Assembly: GCA_017302455.1 (NCBI GenBank)
Contig: JAFLDO010000027.1
Location: 1 to 64,000, forward strand
DNA: 64,000 nucleotides
Source of the DNA: Accumulibacter sp.
GTDB lineage: Bacteria > Pseudomonadota > Gammaproteobacteria > Burkholderiales > Rhodocyclaceae
Direction of reading: 5' to 3'
Shown: positions 25,941 through 36,471 of the stretch, piece after piece
Position numbering within the stretch: the stretch's first letter is position 1
Layout of the letters: each line of letters begins with the position of its first letter
Translations under genes and position numbers: made by a program
The notes under the pieces: generated by a model
What the model was told of the DNA's origin: nothing
The model's database searches: none
What the model saw: only the letters and a program-made list of their open reading frames with translations

Positions 25941-26570
25941 ATGAAAGTGACCAGCAACAGTTTCAAAGACGGACAACCGATCCCAGGCGACTTTGCGTTC
26001 TGTCTCGCTGACCCGGAACACCATGTCTGTCTCGGCCGCAATCTCAACCCGCATCTGGCGTGGAGTGATGCGCCACCCGGTACGCACTCTTTCGTGATCA
26101 TCTGTCATGATCCCGACGTGCCGAGCAAGGGCGACGACGTCAACCAGGAAGACCGCACCGTTCCGGCATCGCTGCCGCGCGTGGATTTCTTCCACTGGGT
26201 GCTGGTCGATCTCCCGGCCAGCCTCGGCGAGATCAGCGAAGGCGAATTCTCCAGCGATGTCACGCCGCGTGGCAAGCCGGGCCCGCACGCCCCGCACGAC
26301 GCGCGGCAGGGGATCAATGACTACACCGGCTGGTTTGACAGTGACAACGACATGCGTGGCGACTACTACGGCTATGACGGTCCCTGCCCGCCCTGGAATG
26401 ACGAGATCGTCCACCATTACGTGTTCACGGTCTTCGCGCTGGACGTCGGCCGGCTGGACGTCGATGGCAAGCTGACAGGGCCGCAGGTGCGTGCGGCAAT
26501 CCAGGGACACATCCTGGCGCAGGCGAGCCTGACCGGCACATATACGCTCAATCCATCGCTGAAGCCGTAG
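25941..26570 (+). CDS. PEBP/YbhB-family protein
   Basis: 209 residues with no signal peptide and a strong ribosome site (AGGAGG, six bases before the ATG). Phosphatidylethanolamine-binding-protein-like fold: NLNPHLAWSDAPPGTHSFVI, then the ligand-pocket segment HDPDVP and HWVLVDLPASLGEI, and later GYDGPCPPWNDEIVHHYVF. It is longer than E. coli YbhB (158) owing to inserts around residues 50-65 and 105-130. Cellular role of bacterial PEBPs is unclear. Only 19 bases after murJ, so probably cotranscribed. Confidence 0.88.
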   Translation: MKVTSNSFKDGQPIPGDFAFCLADPEHHVCLGRNLNPHLAWSDAPPGTHSFVIICHDPDVPSKGDDVNQEDRTVPASLPRVDFFHWVLVDLPASLGEISEGEFSSDVTPRGKPGPHAPHDARQGINDYTGWFDSDNDMRGDYYGYDGPCPPWNDEIVHHYVFTVFALDVGRLDVDGKLTGPQVRAAIQGHILAQASLTGTYTLNPSLKP

Positions 26571-26957
26571 TAGAGAGCGGCGGACCCTGACGTCGACGGC
26601 GTCGAGTCCTTGTGTCAGGGGCTTCGACAGCAGGATGACGGGCGGCGGTTTCGACCATCGGCCGGGTGCCGCACGCCGGACCCGTGGCACGGCCTTGTCA
26701 CGACGAGGCGATGAGAAGGTCGTGACCGCACTCTGCGCAGCAAGCGCGGACGCGCCAAGCGCGAGGACGAGATGCCCGTTTTCGTTTTGGAGGCTTCATC
26801 CACCGACTTGAGGTGTCGGCTGGCGGAACCTGGTCGCCATGGGCAAGCTCCTTGCACGGCAGATGCGCTGGACCGTGATTTTCCACACTGGGTCGCTGCT
26901 TGAGGCGTGCGAAGATCAATCCCGTAGTCATTCCACAGACAGAGATGGGAGTCATCG
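26571..26957. other. Intergenic stretch without recognisable gene
   Basis: Both strands contain open stretches, but none has a plausible start with ribosome site or recognisable domain. It probably holds the end of the murJ-PEBP transcript and the promoter for the following small gene. Confidence 0.4.
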
Positions 26958-27350
26958 GTGAAATTGCGGAGCATCTTCGTGGTATTTCTGGGGTTGCAGG
27001 TCTGCCAACCGACCATTGCCGGTTCGTTGTTCAGATGCGAGGTCAATGGCCGCGTCGAGTTTAGCGATCGACGTTGTCAGCCGGCGAAATCGACCTGTTC
27101 GGACAGGGACGGTAAAGAGCCGCAGCATGGGCAGTGCGCCACGCCAGCTTTGGATACGGGCAAGCCTCTGGTCTTGTCCTCAGCCGCTCCAGCCCGTACG
27201 GGAAATAGCGTGGACTGGCCCGGCCGGCTGGCTTTCAATGACACTGCAGCAAGCAGCACGGAGAGCAAGGCGCGAACCCTTGACGTCCGGCATGACGGCG
27301 CCAGTTCTCAGAGAGTCGGCAGCCGGCCAGACAGCGAGGGAAGGAAGTAG
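26958..27350 (+). CDS. Small secreted protein, DUF4124-like N-terminal motif
   Basis: 130 residues from a GTG start. A signal peptide (MKLRSIFVVFLGLQVCQPTIAG) is followed by SLFRCEVNGRVEFSDRRC, which resembles the DUF4124 segment (Y-R-C-x-D-x-G-x-V-x-F-S-D-x-P-C). The rest is low-complexity and Ser/Arg-rich. Function unknown. It is probably periplasmic. The weak start and disordered tail keep confidence moderate. Confidence 0.5.
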   Translation: MKLRSIFVVFLGLQVCQPTIAGSLFRCEVNGRVEFSDRRCQPAKSTCSDRDGKEPQHGQCATPALDTGKPLVLSSAAPARTGNSVDWPGRLAFNDTAASSTESKARTLDVRHDGASSQRVGSRPDSEGRK

Positions 27351-27775
27351 ATCCCCCCGGAGGGGGCAAGGTAGTCGTCCAGGCCCCCTTGGCCGCACCA
27401 GGAACACCAACGCTGCACCCATACGGTTCCCAGCAAGCACTCGTCGACCATACCTTGGCCCAGCCGACCGGCCGATCGGGCCCGGCAAACGACCAACAGG
27501 CACAGTGCTATCGCGGCGGGCAATGGCGGCTCACCCAGATGAGGCTCCTCGCTTCTTGTCGAGCAAACGTCCGCAAAGTCATCAGGGCCGGTCATCCGAC
27601 GTTCGAGAGAACCGCTGGCTCACATGTCCAGAACGCGTGCCAGTGACCGTTCGGCGGGTCGTGGCGGACAGCCCTCTGGATTTTCGATCCCCTTCAAAAG
27701 CAACAGGCCGCTGCTGCGGCCCGTTTGCCTTTCTTCGCCGGCAGCGGCGTTCCCGCCGCTGCCGGGCGGAGACAT
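27351..27775. other. Convergent intergenic region
   Basis: No gene recognised. It separates the plus-strand small secreted protein from the minus-strand pyrophosphatase and ends with a strong hairpin. Confidence 0.5.
27738..27765 (-). terminator. Strong GC hairpin just after hppA
   Basis: A perfect 12-bp stem (27738-27749 with 27754-27765) with a four-base loop starts ten bases past the hppA stop codon. There is no U-tract, so it may act as a 3' stabiliser or a Rho-assisted end rather than an intrinsic terminator. Confidence 0.55.
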
Positions 27776-30196
27776 CTATTGCACGCTGACTTCGACGCGC
27801 CGCGCCTCGGCAGGATCGCCGCCGCCCGTTGTCACCTCGGGTTTTCTCAGCTCGATGCGTTCCTCGGCAATGCCGACGTTCTTCAGTGAATCGCGTACGG
27901 CCTTGGCCCGGTTTTTCGCGACTTCCTCGTTGACCGCCTGGCTGCCGCTTGGATCGTGGAAGCCGGAAATGGCCAGCTTGGCACCCGGATTGGCTTTGGC
28001 ATGGACGACAATGACTTCGAGCGTCTTCGTCGCGTCAGCCGGCAGTTCAGCCGACCCGGTGGCGAAATAGACTTTGGCTACCGGAACGACCGCGATGGCC
28101 ACGGTCGCTGCGGGCATGGCGGCCACGGGCTTGGCGGTTGAGGCGGGAACCATCAGCGGCACGATCATCAGGGCGACGATGTTGATGATCTTGATCAGCG
28201 GATTGACCGCCGGACCCGCGGTATCCTTGTACGGGTCGCCGACGGTATCGCCGGTCACCGAAGCCTTGTGGGCATCGGAACCCTTGCCGCCGAAGTGGCC
28301 GTCCTCGATATACTTCTTGGCGTTATCCCAGGCACCACCGCCGGTGGTCATCGAGATGGCGACGAACAGGCCGGTGATGATCGTTCCCATCAGCAGTCCG
28401 CCAAGCGCTTTCGGGCCAAGCAGCAGGCCGACCAGAACCGGGACGAGCACCGGCAGGAGCGACGGAATGATCATTTCCCGGATCGCCGCTATTGTCAGCA
28501 TGCCGACCGCCCGCGAGTAGTCGGGCTTGGCCTTGCCTTCCATGATGCCCTTGATTTCCTTGAACTGCCGACGCACCTCGACGACCACGGCACCGGCTGC
28601 CCGACCCACCGCTTCCATGGCCATGGCGGCGAAGAGGTAGGGGATGAGGCCGCCGAGGAAGAGGCCGATGATCACCATGTGGTCGGAGAGGTCGAAACGC
28701 AGGCCGCCGCCGAAATTGACTTCCAGCGCATGCGTGTAGTCGGCGAAGAGAACCAGCGCGGCCAGACCGGCGGAACCGATGGCGTAGCCCTTGGTGACCG
28801 CCTTGGTGGTGTTGCCGACGGCGTCGAGTGGATCGGTGACGTCGCGCACCGACTTCGGCAATCCGGACATCTCGGCGATGCCGCCGGCGTTGTCGGTGAT
28901 CGGACCGTAGGCGTCAAGTGCGACGATGATGCCGGTCATCGACAGCATCGAGGTGGCGGCAATGGCGATGCCGTACAGACCGGCCAGCGCATAGGTGATG
29001 TAGATCGCCGCACAAACGCAGAGCACCGGCAGCGCACAGGCTTTCATGGAGACGGCGAGGCCAGCGATGATGTTGGTGCCGTGACCGGTGGTCGACGCTT
29101 CGGCGACGCGTTTGACCGGGGCGAAGTCGGTACCGGTGTAGTACTCGGTGATCCAGACCAGCAAGCCGGTGAGAATGAGGCCAATTGCCGCTGCCCAGAA
29201 AATGCTCATCGAACTGATCAGGCTGCCGTCGGCGAGTGTCACGCCGTTACCCAGGAGCATGGTGGTCACCGGATAGAAGGCGATCAGCGCCAGCACGCCG
29301 GCGACGGCGAGGCCGCGGTAGAGGGCGTTCATGATCTTGCCGCCGTCGTTCGACTTGACGAAGAAGCAGCCGACGATCGAGGCAATGATCGATACGCCGC
29401 CGAGGACCAGCGGGTAGACGATGAGGTTGTCGTTGGCGCCGGCGACTCCCTTGAGCATCATCGCGCTGAGCACCATCGTCGCCACCACGGTGACCGCGTA
29501 GGTCTCGAAGAGGTCGGCGGCCATGCCCGCGCAGTCGCCAACGTTGTCGCCGACGTTGTCGGCAATGACGGCCGGGTTGCGTGGATCGTCTTCCGGAATC
29601 CCGGCTTCGACCTTGCCGACCAGATCCGCGCCGACGTCTGCGCCCTTGGTGAAGATGCCGCCACCGAGACGGGCGAAGATGGAAATCAGCGATCCGCCGA
29701 ACGCCAGACCGACCAGTGGTTCAACGCTATGCTGAAAGTCGGCGCCGGAGCCCTTGAGAAATGCGTAGTAACCCGCGACACCCAGGAGGCCCAGACCGAC
29801 GACCAGCATGCCGGTGATCGCGCCACCCTTGAAGGCGACATTGAGCGCCGCGCCAATCCCGTTGCGCGCTGCTTCGGCGGTCCGGACGTTGGCGCGTACC
29901 GACACGTTCATGCCGATGAAACCGGTGGCCCCGGACAGGACAGCACCGATCAGGAAACCAAAGGCCATCAACTTGCCGAGTGCAAACCAGATGAGGACGA
30001 AAAGCACGGCGCCGACGAGGGCGATCGTTGTGTACTGCTTGGCGAGATACGCAGACGCGCCTTCCTGAATGGCTTTGGCGATTTCCTGCATGCGTGGGTT
30101 GCCGGCCGGCAACGAGAGAATCCACTTTGTCATTGCCGCTCCGTAGAGCACCGCAATGACCGCACATACGAGTGCGAAGACCAAGAATGACGACAT
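27776..30196 (-). CDS. hppA: Membrane-bound proton-translocating pyrophosphatase with C-terminal OmpA-like domain
   Basis: 806 residues, ~120 longer than typical. Start ATG at 30196 follows GAGGGAGG at six bases. Substrate motifs present: [37 protein letters not shown] and [17 protein letters not shown]. The sequence GNTTKA (Lys) marks the K+-independent H+ pump subtype. After the last transmembrane segment and an Ala/Pro-rich linker (~690-715), residues ~720-806 form an OmpA-C-like domain ([37 protein letters not shown]). Since H+-PPases end on the non-cytoplasmic side, this domain should face the periplasm and may bind peptidoglycan (inference). The pump couples PPi hydrolysis to proton export. 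Confidence 0.95.
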   Translation of the reverse strand: MSSFLVFALVCAVIAVLYGAAMTKWILSLPAGNPRMQEIAKAIQEGASAYLAKQYTTIALVGAVLFVLIWFALGKLMAFGFLIGAVLSGATGFIGMNVSVRANVRTAEAARNGIGAALNVAFKGGAITGMLVVGLGLLGVAGYYAFLKGSGADFQHSVEPLVGLAFGGSLISIFARLGGGIFTKGADVGADLVGKVEAGIPEDDPRNPAVIADNVGDNVGDCAGMAADLFETYAVTVVATMVLSAMMLKGVAGANDNLIVYPLVLGGVSIIASIVGCFFVKSNDGGKIMNALYRGLAVAGVLALIAFYPVTTMLLGNGVTLADGSLISSMSIFWAAAIGLILTGLLVWITEYYTGTDFAPVKRVAEASTTGHGTNIIAGLAVSMKACALPVLCVCAAIYITYALAGLYGIAIAATSMLSMTGIIVALDAYGPITDNAGGIAEMSGLPKSVRDVTDPLDAVGNTTKAVTKGYAIGSAGLAALVLFADYTHALEVNFGGGLRFDLSDHMVIIGLFLGGLIPYLFAAMAMEAVGRAAGAVVVEVRRQFKEIKGIMEGKAKPDYSRAVGMLTIAAIREMIIPSLLPVLVPVLVGLLLGPKALGGLLMGTIITGLFVAISMTTGGGAWDNAKKYIEDGHFGGKGSDAHKASVTGDTVGDPYKDTAGPAVNPLIKIINIVALMIVPLMVPASTAKPVAAMPAATVAIAVVPVAKVYFATGSAELPADATKTLEVIVVHAKANPGAKLAISGFHDPSGSQAVNEEVAKNRAKAVRDSLKNVGIAEERIELRKPEVTTGGGDPAEARRVEVSVQ

Positions 30197-30361
30197 AAGC
30201 AACCTCCCTCTCTAAAGTTACCCGCTCCCTCGGGATGTTCCCCGGGGTCGGATTTTGCCTCACAACTGGACCTGCAAAAACAAGCGATGGCCAGCAAAAC
30301 GTATTCCACTGTCCGCCGCTCACTAGGTACGTCGTGCCATCCAGGCACGGCCGGATGCCGC

Positions 30362-30384
30362 CGGTAGCGTTCGTGGCGCTACCG
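30362..30384. terminator. Hairpin between adk and hppA
   Basis: Perfect 8-bp inverted repeat (30362-30369 with 30377-30384), seven-base loop, ~100 bases past the adk stop. No U-run. It may end the lpxK-adk transcript or mark an mRNA processing point before hppA. Confidence 0.4.
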
Positions 30385-30480
30385 CAGCCAGACGCCGGCG
30401 TGGCGAACTTTGCGTTCCCGCGGGGGCTCTCGTGCCAGTCGTGTTACCTCCGTAAGAGTCGTGCCGGGGGCTGCAGGCGA

Positions 30481-31179
<699 letters not shown>

Positions 31180-31265
31180 TCATACACTTGCAGCTCACGT
31201 CCGACGCGGTTGCAGCACGTTGTCGTGATCATCAGGCGGAAACTTACCCTCAAATGCGCGCACGG

Positions 31266-32030
31266 TCAAACCTTTTTGAACCATTCCTGCATTCTTCGTG
31301 CATCCTCGGGAGTGTCCACGCCCGCGCCTGGCAGGTGATCGGCGATCGCCACACTGATGCGGAAACCGTGCCACAGGGCGCGCAGCTGTTCCAGCGCTTC
31401 CAGGGCCTCCAGCGGTGATGCGGTCAGCCGGGAGTAGGTGCGCAGGAAGCGGGCACGGTAGGCGTACAGGCCGATATGCCGGAAAGCCGGCATATCGGCC
31501 GGCAGTGTCTCACCGCCGGTTTCGCGGGCAAAGTGGTCGCGGGCGTAGGGAATGGGCGCGCGGGAGAAGTACAGCGCGTCGCCGCCTGCGGCGCAGACGA
31601 CCTTGACGATGTGCGGGTTGAAGAAATCCGCCGCATCGGTCAGGGGGTGCGCCACCGTGGCGATTTCGGCGCCGCTTGTCGCCAGGCGGGTTGCCGTCAT
31701 GGCGATCAGTGCGGGATCGATCAGGGGCTCGTCGCCTTGCACGTTGACGACTATCGTGTCGTCACTCCAGCCTGCCAGTTCGACGACTTCTGCCAGACGA
31801 TCCGTGCCGCTCGCGTGGTCGGCCCGCGTCAGCAGCACCCGCAGGCCGTAGTGCTCGGCACTGGCGACAACTTCGGCGTGATCGGTGGCGACCAGGACTT
31901 CGTCGGCACCCGACAGCAGTGCGCGCTCTGCCACGCGAACGACCATCGGCCTTCCTCCGAGGTCGAGCAGCGGCTTGGCGGGCAGCCGTGTCGAGGCGTA
32001 GCGCGCGGGAATGACGACCTTGAAGCGCAT
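31266..32030 (-). CDS. kdsB: 3-deoxy-manno-octulosonate cytidylyltransferase (CMP-KDO synthetase)
   Basis: 254 residues. N-terminal [15 protein letters not shown] is the nucleotide-binding signature of CMP-KDO synthetase, with [12 protein letters not shown] and [12 protein letters not shown] further on. It activates KDO for lipopolysaccharide core synthesis. Sits 18 bases after the trm112-like gene, in an LPS-oriented operon with lpxK. Confidence 0.96.
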   Translation of the reverse strand: MRFKVVIPARYASTRLPAKPLLDLGGRPMVVRVAERALLSGADEVLVATDHAEVVASAEHYGLRVLLTRADHASGTDRLAEVVELAGWSDDTIVVNVQGDEPLIDPALIAMTATRLATSGAEIATVAHPLTDAADFFNPHIVKVVCAAGGDALYFSRAPIPYARDHFARETGGETLPADMPAFRHIGLYAYRARFLRTYSRLTASPLEALEALEQLRALWHGFRISVAIADHLPGAGVDTPEDARRMQEWFKKV

Positions 32031-32048
32031 GCCGCAGGCCGCTGGTTC

Positions 32049-32225
32049 TCAGATTTCGTCTGCCGCGAGCGGGCGGGCTTCGTCCTGAAGCATGATCGGG
32101 ATGCCATCGCGAACCGGAAACGCCAGTCGGCAGGGCTTGCACACCAGTTCCGCCTCGACCTTGCGGTACTCGAGGTTGGCCTTGCAGATCGGGCAGACGA
32201 GAATGTCAAGCAGGCGTGCGTCCAT
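32049..32225 (-). CDS. Trm112/YcaR-family small zinc-ribbon protein
   Basis: 58 residues: MDARLLDILVCPICK, then a second Cys pair in LVCKPCRLAFPV and the IPIML end typical of the UPF0434/Trm112 family. The four Cys (CPIC, CKPC) form a zinc ribbon. The start lies inside lpxK (20-base overlap) and the order lpxK-ycaR-kdsB is classic in Proteobacteria. Function in bacteria not firmly established. Confidence 0.92.
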   Translation of the reverse strand: MDARLLDILVCPICKANLEYRKVEAELVCKPCRLAFPVRDGIPIMLQDEARPLAADEI

Positions 32226-33252
32226 GCAGTTTCTCCAGAATTATCTCGAACAGACCAGCATGGCCCGGCGGTCCGCCAATTGCTGCTTCAACCGGTAGTA
32301 CCCAAGCTTCTCCGGTGGCAATCGCCGCGCATTTTACCGCATCTTTCTCGGTCATCAGCAGCACGCCGTCTTGCGCGAAGGCGAGGTCGGCGGCACGGTA
32401 GGGGTGGTGGTCGGGGAAAGGGTGCTCCTCGAATTCGAGTCCCAGCGCCCTGAGCTGGCGGAAGAAGCGCTGCGGGTCGCCGATGCCGGCCAGCGCATGC
32501 AGGCGGCGCTGGCGCAAGGCGCCGGCACCACAGCGACGGGGTTCGCCGGTGGCGGCGACAAAGCTGTCCCCGACGAGATGCATGTCGAACTGTGGCAAGC
32601 GCTGCGCAGCATGTTCGAGCGCCTTGTCCCGGGGACCGTTCCAGACGATCGCCGATACCGCCGACAGGCGCCGCAGCGGTTCGCGCAACGGGCCGACGGG
32701 CAGCAGCCAGCCGTTGCCCATACCGCGTCCGTCGAAGGCGACCACTTCGACCGAACGCTGCAGGCGGTAGTGCTGCAGCCCGTCGTCGGAGACGATCAGA
32801 TCACAGTCGGGGTGAGCGGCGAGCAGGGCTCGCGCCGCCGCGACGCGGTCGCGACCAACAAAGACCGGCACGCCGCTGCGCCTGGCGAGCAGCACGGGTT
32901 CATCACCCACCACCGAAAACGCGGAGTCCTCGCCAACCTCTTGTGCTTGCCGGGCGCTGCCTCCGTAGCCGCGACTGATGATTCCCGGTCGCCAGCCGCT
33001 CGAACGCAGGCAGCGAACCAGCCACAGCACCAGCGGCGTCTTGCCGCTGCCGCCGACGGTCAGGTTGCCGACCACGATCACCGGTACCGGCAGGCGATAC
33101 GAGCGCAGCAGGCCGTAGTGGTAGAAGGTTCGCCGCAAGCCAACCAGCAGGCCGAACAGCCATGCCAGGGGTAGCAGAGGCCAGAGCGGCGGCGCCAGGC
33201 GGCGCTGGTACCACCAGCCGGGAAGGCGCTGAGCAATCCCGGAAGCCGCCAT
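32206..33252 (-). CDS. lpxK: Tetraacyldisaccharide 4'-kinase
   Basis: 348 residues. N-terminal membrane segment (LWPLLPLAWLFGLLVG), then VIVVGNLTVGGSGKTPLVLW with the P-loop, SRGYGG and DDGLQHYRLQR. It phosphorylates the lipid A precursor at the inner membrane. The start codon shares one base with the exbD stop (TGATG). Confidence 0.96.
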   Translation of the reverse strand: MAASGIAQRLPGWWYQRRLAPPLWPLLPLAWLFGLLVGLRRTFYHYGLLRSYRLPVPVIVVGNLTVGGSGKTPLVLWLVRCLRSSGWRPGIISRGYGGSARQAQEVGEDSAFSVVGDEPVLLARRSGVPVFVGRDRVAAARALLAAHPDCDLIVSDDGLQHYRLQRSVEVVAFDGRGMGNGWLLPVGPLREPLRRLSAVSAIVWNGPRDKALEHAAQRLPQFDMHLVGDSFVAATGEPRRCGAGALRQRRLHALAGIGDPQRFFRQLRALGLEFEEHPFPDHHPYRAADLAFAQDGVLLMTEKDAVKCAAIATGEAWVLPVEAAIGGPPGHAGLFEIILEKLHGRTPA

Positions 33253-33668
33253 CAGTGCGGCGATTGCGTGGCGAAGGAAATCCGCGGATAACCGGCGGTC
33301 TGTGCCGCCTGCATGACATCGACGACGCTCTGGTGGGTGGCCTTGGCATCGGCGTTGATGACGATCACCGGCTCCTTGGCGTCACCCGCAGCGCGGCGCA
33401 GTGCCTCGCTGATCGCTGCGACCGTGACAGTCGTCAGCGGCGCTTTGTTGACCAGTACCTGCCCATTGGCCGTCACCGCCACGTTCACCTCGCTGGGAGG
33501 GTCTGGCTGCTTGTTGGCATCGGCGGTCGGCAGGTTGATTTCCAGCCCCGAGAACTTGGCGTAGGTGGTGGTGAGCATCAGGAAGATGATGATCACCAGC
33601 AGTACGTCGATCAGCGGGATCAGGTTGATCTCGGGTGCGTCAGCGCCACGGCCGCGTCGGAAATTCAT
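33252..33668 (-). CDS. exbD: Biopolymer transport protein ExbD/TolR
   Basis: 138 residues. One N-terminal helix, INLIPLIDVLLVIIIFLML, carries the essential Asp of the ExbD/TolR family. A periplasmic domain follows (VAVTANGQVLVNKAPL, VIVINADAKATHQSVVDVMQ). It uses the proton motive force together with the ExbB-like protein encoded 15 bases upstream. Its position before lpxK is common in Betaproteobacteria and suggests an envelope role rather than TonB-specific uptake. Confidence 0.93.
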   Translation of the reverse strand: MNFRRGRGADAPEINLIPLIDVLLVIIIFLMLTTTYAKFSGLEINLPTADANKQPDPPSEVNVAVTANGQVLVNKAPLTTVTVAAISEALRRAAGDAKEPVIVINADAKATHQSVVDVMQAAQTAGYPRISFATQSPH

Positions 33669-33683
33669 TGCCCGCGCCTCAGG

Positions 33684-34292
33684 TCAGGACTTGCGTTCGC
33701 CGTGTAGCACCTCGACCAGACGCACGGCCTGTTGCTGCATCTCGATCACGAAGCTGTCGACCAGGGCGCGAAAGTGGCGCCAGAAGATCATGCTCGGGAT
33801 GGCGATGAGCAGGCCGAACCCGGTGTTGTAGAGGGCCACCGAAATGCCGTGCGCGAGTTGAATCGGGTTGCTGCCGCTCGGCGCCTGCGAGCCGAAGATC
33901 TCGATCATGCCGACCACGGTACCGAACAGGCCCATCAGTGGGCTGATCGAGGCGATGGTTCCAAGCGTCGTGAGGTAGCGCTCGAGGTCATGCGAGACCA
34001 CGCTGCCTGCTTCCTCGATCGCCTCCTTCATGATCTCGCGCGATGCCGCAACGTTGCGCAGCCCGGCGCCGAGGACGCGCCCGAGCGGCGAATCGGCCTC
34101 GAGATTGGCGATCAGGTCCGGCGTCGTACCGTTCTTCCGGTACTCGGCGACTGCCCTTTGCAGGAGGCCGGGGGGAACAACCTTGGCGCGCCGCAGAGCC
34201 ACCAGGCGCTCGATGATCAATGCAACGGCAATGATCGACGCCAGCAGTAAGGGCCAGATCGGCCAACCAGCAGCCTGAACGATGGAAAACAC
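33684..34292 (-). CDS. exbB: MotA/TolQ/ExbB proton channel family protein
   Basis: 202 residues from a GTG at 34292, preceded by GGGAGA. In-frame ATGs at 34343 and 34352 are possible but give a non-family N-terminal extension. Three membrane spans: WPIWPLLLASIIAVALIIE near the start, TLGTIASISPLMGLFGTVVG and ALYNTGFGLLIAIPSMI. It forms the stator channel with ExbD. Confidence 0.93.
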   Translation of the reverse strand: MFSIVQAAGWPIWPLLLASIIAVALIIERLVALRRAKVVPPGLLQRAVAEYRKNGTTPDLIANLEADSPLGRVLGAGLRNVAASREIMKEAIEEAGSVVSHDLERYLTTLGTIASISPLMGLFGTVVGMIEIFGSQAPSGSNPIQLAHGISVALYNTGFGLLIAIPSMIFWRHFRALVDSFVIEMQQQAVRLVEVLHGERKS

Positions 34293-34486
34293 GTTGTCTC
34301 CCGCGAGAATTTCACAATCCGGCACTTTAGCCTGCGGCGGCATTTGCAGCAAGCCCCGGCCTGCATTCGGGACGCGTCGGCAGCGACCGGAGCGGTGGCT
34401 GAGCAGGTTGGGAGCGCGTTGGCAGGCAGGCCTGCAGGAGTTTCCCGGCAGCTGGCTTCCCGGTCTGACAAGGCAGACGCCGGTCG

Positions 34487-35698
34487 CTACACGACGACGC
34501 AGTTTTCTTTCAGGAACGCCAATGCCTGGGTGAGCGTAGTGTCGGAGGCATCGAGCAGATAGGCTTCTGCCTCGGGGAAGAATTCATTCCACAGGGTTTC
34601 GAGGTCAGCCTGCATCGCGTAGGGAGCAAAGCCTCTGATGAAGACGAGCACAGGCGGCCGCTGAAATCCGTCCGCACGCAGTTTCCGGATCAGGGTGCGC
34701 GCGGCTGTTCGCGTCAGCACCGGTCTGGGCGGCGTATCGGCCGCCAGGCAGACAAAGACCGTCAGCAAGGAACTGTCGTCCGTCTTTCCACGCGTGATCC
34801 TGTGCCAGTCCTTCGAAATCATGGCGTCCAACTGACCTGCATCTTCGGGGCCGAAGTCGCGCAGGAAGTAGAGCGGTTCGAGTTCTTGCACCAGTTCCTC
34901 GAGAGGCAGCGACGCGTCAAGGATCTTTGGCAGATCCTCGGCTTCCAGCTTTTTCAACTCGCGTTCGGCGACCGCATGATAGGCGTCGGGCAGACTCTGG
35001 AAAACCTCCCGGATCCGTTTTCGACCCTTGCCCGGCACGCCCTTCTTCCGGATGACGGCAAGCGTGGCTGCGAACTCGGCGGCGTTCGGAACCGAGGCCG
35101 CCGCCTGCCCGGCGAGGTTAACGAGCAGCGCGGTACGAATGATCGATTCCACAGAGACGGTCGAGATGGTGGATGCCGGTACGCCGAGCCCTTCGGCAAA
35201 CCAGAGGGCGGCTGAAACCGTCAGCTGATACCCTTGGCGTTGTTCGAGGAGTTGTCGGTAGTCGGCCGGAGTGCGTAGCGACCATTCGGCGAGGAACTGC
35301 TTCTGCGACTGGCGGACGAGCATTCCGTACGATCCGTCTTCCGGCATTGCCCAGAGACGCTTTAGCATCTCCGATCCGCCACGGGAATGCGAGAGAAACG
35401 TGTTGTCGCGCAAGGATCGCGCCGCCTTGGCGAGATCCCCGCCACAGCCTTCCTCGAGGTAGAGGCTGACGAGGTTGACGATGCGAGTACGGGCTTCCTC
35501 GATATTCGGGCGCAGGTACGGGGTACCGAAATACTCGGCGATCTGCACCATTCCTTTCGCTGCGTCGTCGAGTATGGCGGCCAGTCGCTGCGGCTCGACG
35601 ATCCGCTCTCGCACGCCGTAGATCAGCGCTTTCTCGAAGAACGGTCGATCGTCGAAAACGGCGACCTGGCGGCTGTCGCTCGGCGTGAGGTCTGACAT
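34487..35698 (-). CDS. Conserved hypothetical protein (403 aa) in J-domain/SAM-cycle operon
   Basis: I do not recognise a known domain. The product is soluble and helix-rich, with a long central region (YRQLLEQRQGYQLTVSAALW, KGVPGKGRKRIREVFQSLPD) and a C-terminal alpha/beta part (RPPVLVFIRGFAPYAM). Start ATG at 35698 preferred over an upstream frame opening at 35821, because the latter is Arg-rich and overlaps the gene before. It is the last of four consecutive genes after metF (J-domain, 176 aa, 242 aa, 403 aa), 40 bases after the previous one. Confidence 0.75.
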   Translation of the reverse strand: MSDLTPSDSRQVAVFDDRPFFEKALIYGVRERIVEPQRLAAILDDAAKGMVQIAEYFGTPYLRPNIEEARTRIVNLVSLYLEEGCGGDLAKAARSLRDNTFLSHSRGGSEMLKRLWAMPEDGSYGMLVRQSQKQFLAEWSLRTPADYRQLLEQRQGYQLTVSAALWFAEGLGVPASTISTVSVESIIRTALLVNLAGQAAASVPNAAEFAATLAVIRKKGVPGKGRKRIREVFQSLPDAYHAVAERELKKLEAEDLPKILDASLPLEELVQELEPLYFLRDFGPEDAGQLDAMISKDWHRITRGKTDDSSLLTVFVCLAADTPPRPVLTRTAARTLIRKLRADGFQRPPVLVFIRGFAPYAMQADLETLWNEFFPEAEAYLLDASDTTLTQALAFLKENCVVV

Positions 35699-35738
35699 GT
35701 GTGCAGGTCCGTGGCGGTTGACTCGATCGACGCGCGGC

Positions 35739-36467
35739 CTACAGGGCAGACTCTTCCTCTGGCTCGCCCGATGGCCGTTGCTCCTGCGCGGGTCGGCCAT
35801 CCGCGGCCGCCTGCTGAGCACTTTCGGCGCTGGCGCGTGCGCGCAGGATCAGCAGCACGTCGCGGAAGACCTCCGGCTGCTGATAGCGCAACAGCCAGAC
35901 CAGTTCCATCCAGTCATGATCGTTGACCTCACTGTGGTTCAGGACAGGCCGATTGGTATCCGGATCGGACAGGGCGTCCAGGCGCTCCGCGTCAGTCAGG
36001 CCGGCCAGCGCATCGCCGCCACCCTCGTCGAAAAGGTCGAAGGTGCCGTTGCGGAAGAAATGTTCGAGACTTTCGCCACGGTCGCACAGATAGTCGGCGA
36101 ATGCATCACAGCCACCGTCCAGGTTGCCGATTGCTTCGAGGAACTCGCCGGGGTCACTTTCCGCCCGAAAGATGACGGCATTGATCATTCCGCGCAGGCG
36201 CTCGTGACTCGGATCGCCGTAACGCGTTTCGAGAACGATCGCCCGGGCGAACTGCTCGGGTGAGACCAGCAAGCTGACCACCGATTCCCGCGACGAATCG
36301 AAATCGCGAAGAACAGCCAGCAGATCCTTGGCGGGGAAATCGTCGAGGACGACTACCAGGGAATCATCACCTTCGGTTTCGACCAGCGATGCCAGGGCGT
36401 GTTCGGCGCCGACGATGTCGCCGGCGCGGATCAGCTTCTCGGCCTTCAGGCGTACAGGATGATTCAT
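35739..36467 (-). CDS. Conserved hypothetical protein (242 aa), acidic, helix-rich
   Basis: From the ATG at 36467 the protein begins MNHPVRLKAEKLIRAGDI, resembling a TPR-like helical pair (AEKLIRAGDIVGAEHALASL). An acidic alpha-rich body follows. The C-terminus is Ala/Gln/Glu-rich and probably disordered. No catalytic motif seen. Four bases separate it from the upstream 176-residue gene, so both are cotranscribed. Confidence 0.72.
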   Translation of the reverse strand: MNHPVRLKAEKLIRAGDIVGAEHALASLVETEGDDSLVVVLDDFPAKDLLAVLRDFDSSRESVVSLLVSPEQFARAIVLETRYGDPSHERLRGMINAVIFRAESDPGEFLEAIGNLDGGCDAFADYLCDRGESLEHFFRNGTFDLFDEGGGDALAGLTDAERLDALSDPDTNRPVLNHSEVNDHDWMELVWLLRYQQPEVFRDVLLILRARASAESAQQAAADGRPAQEQRPSGEPEEESAL

Positions 36468-36471
36468 GGTT

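Noticed and set aside
28268-30190. Long plus-strand open frame (640 codons), Asp/His/Gly-rich
   Set aside because: Antisense to hppA, low-complexity composition typical of a reverse frame.
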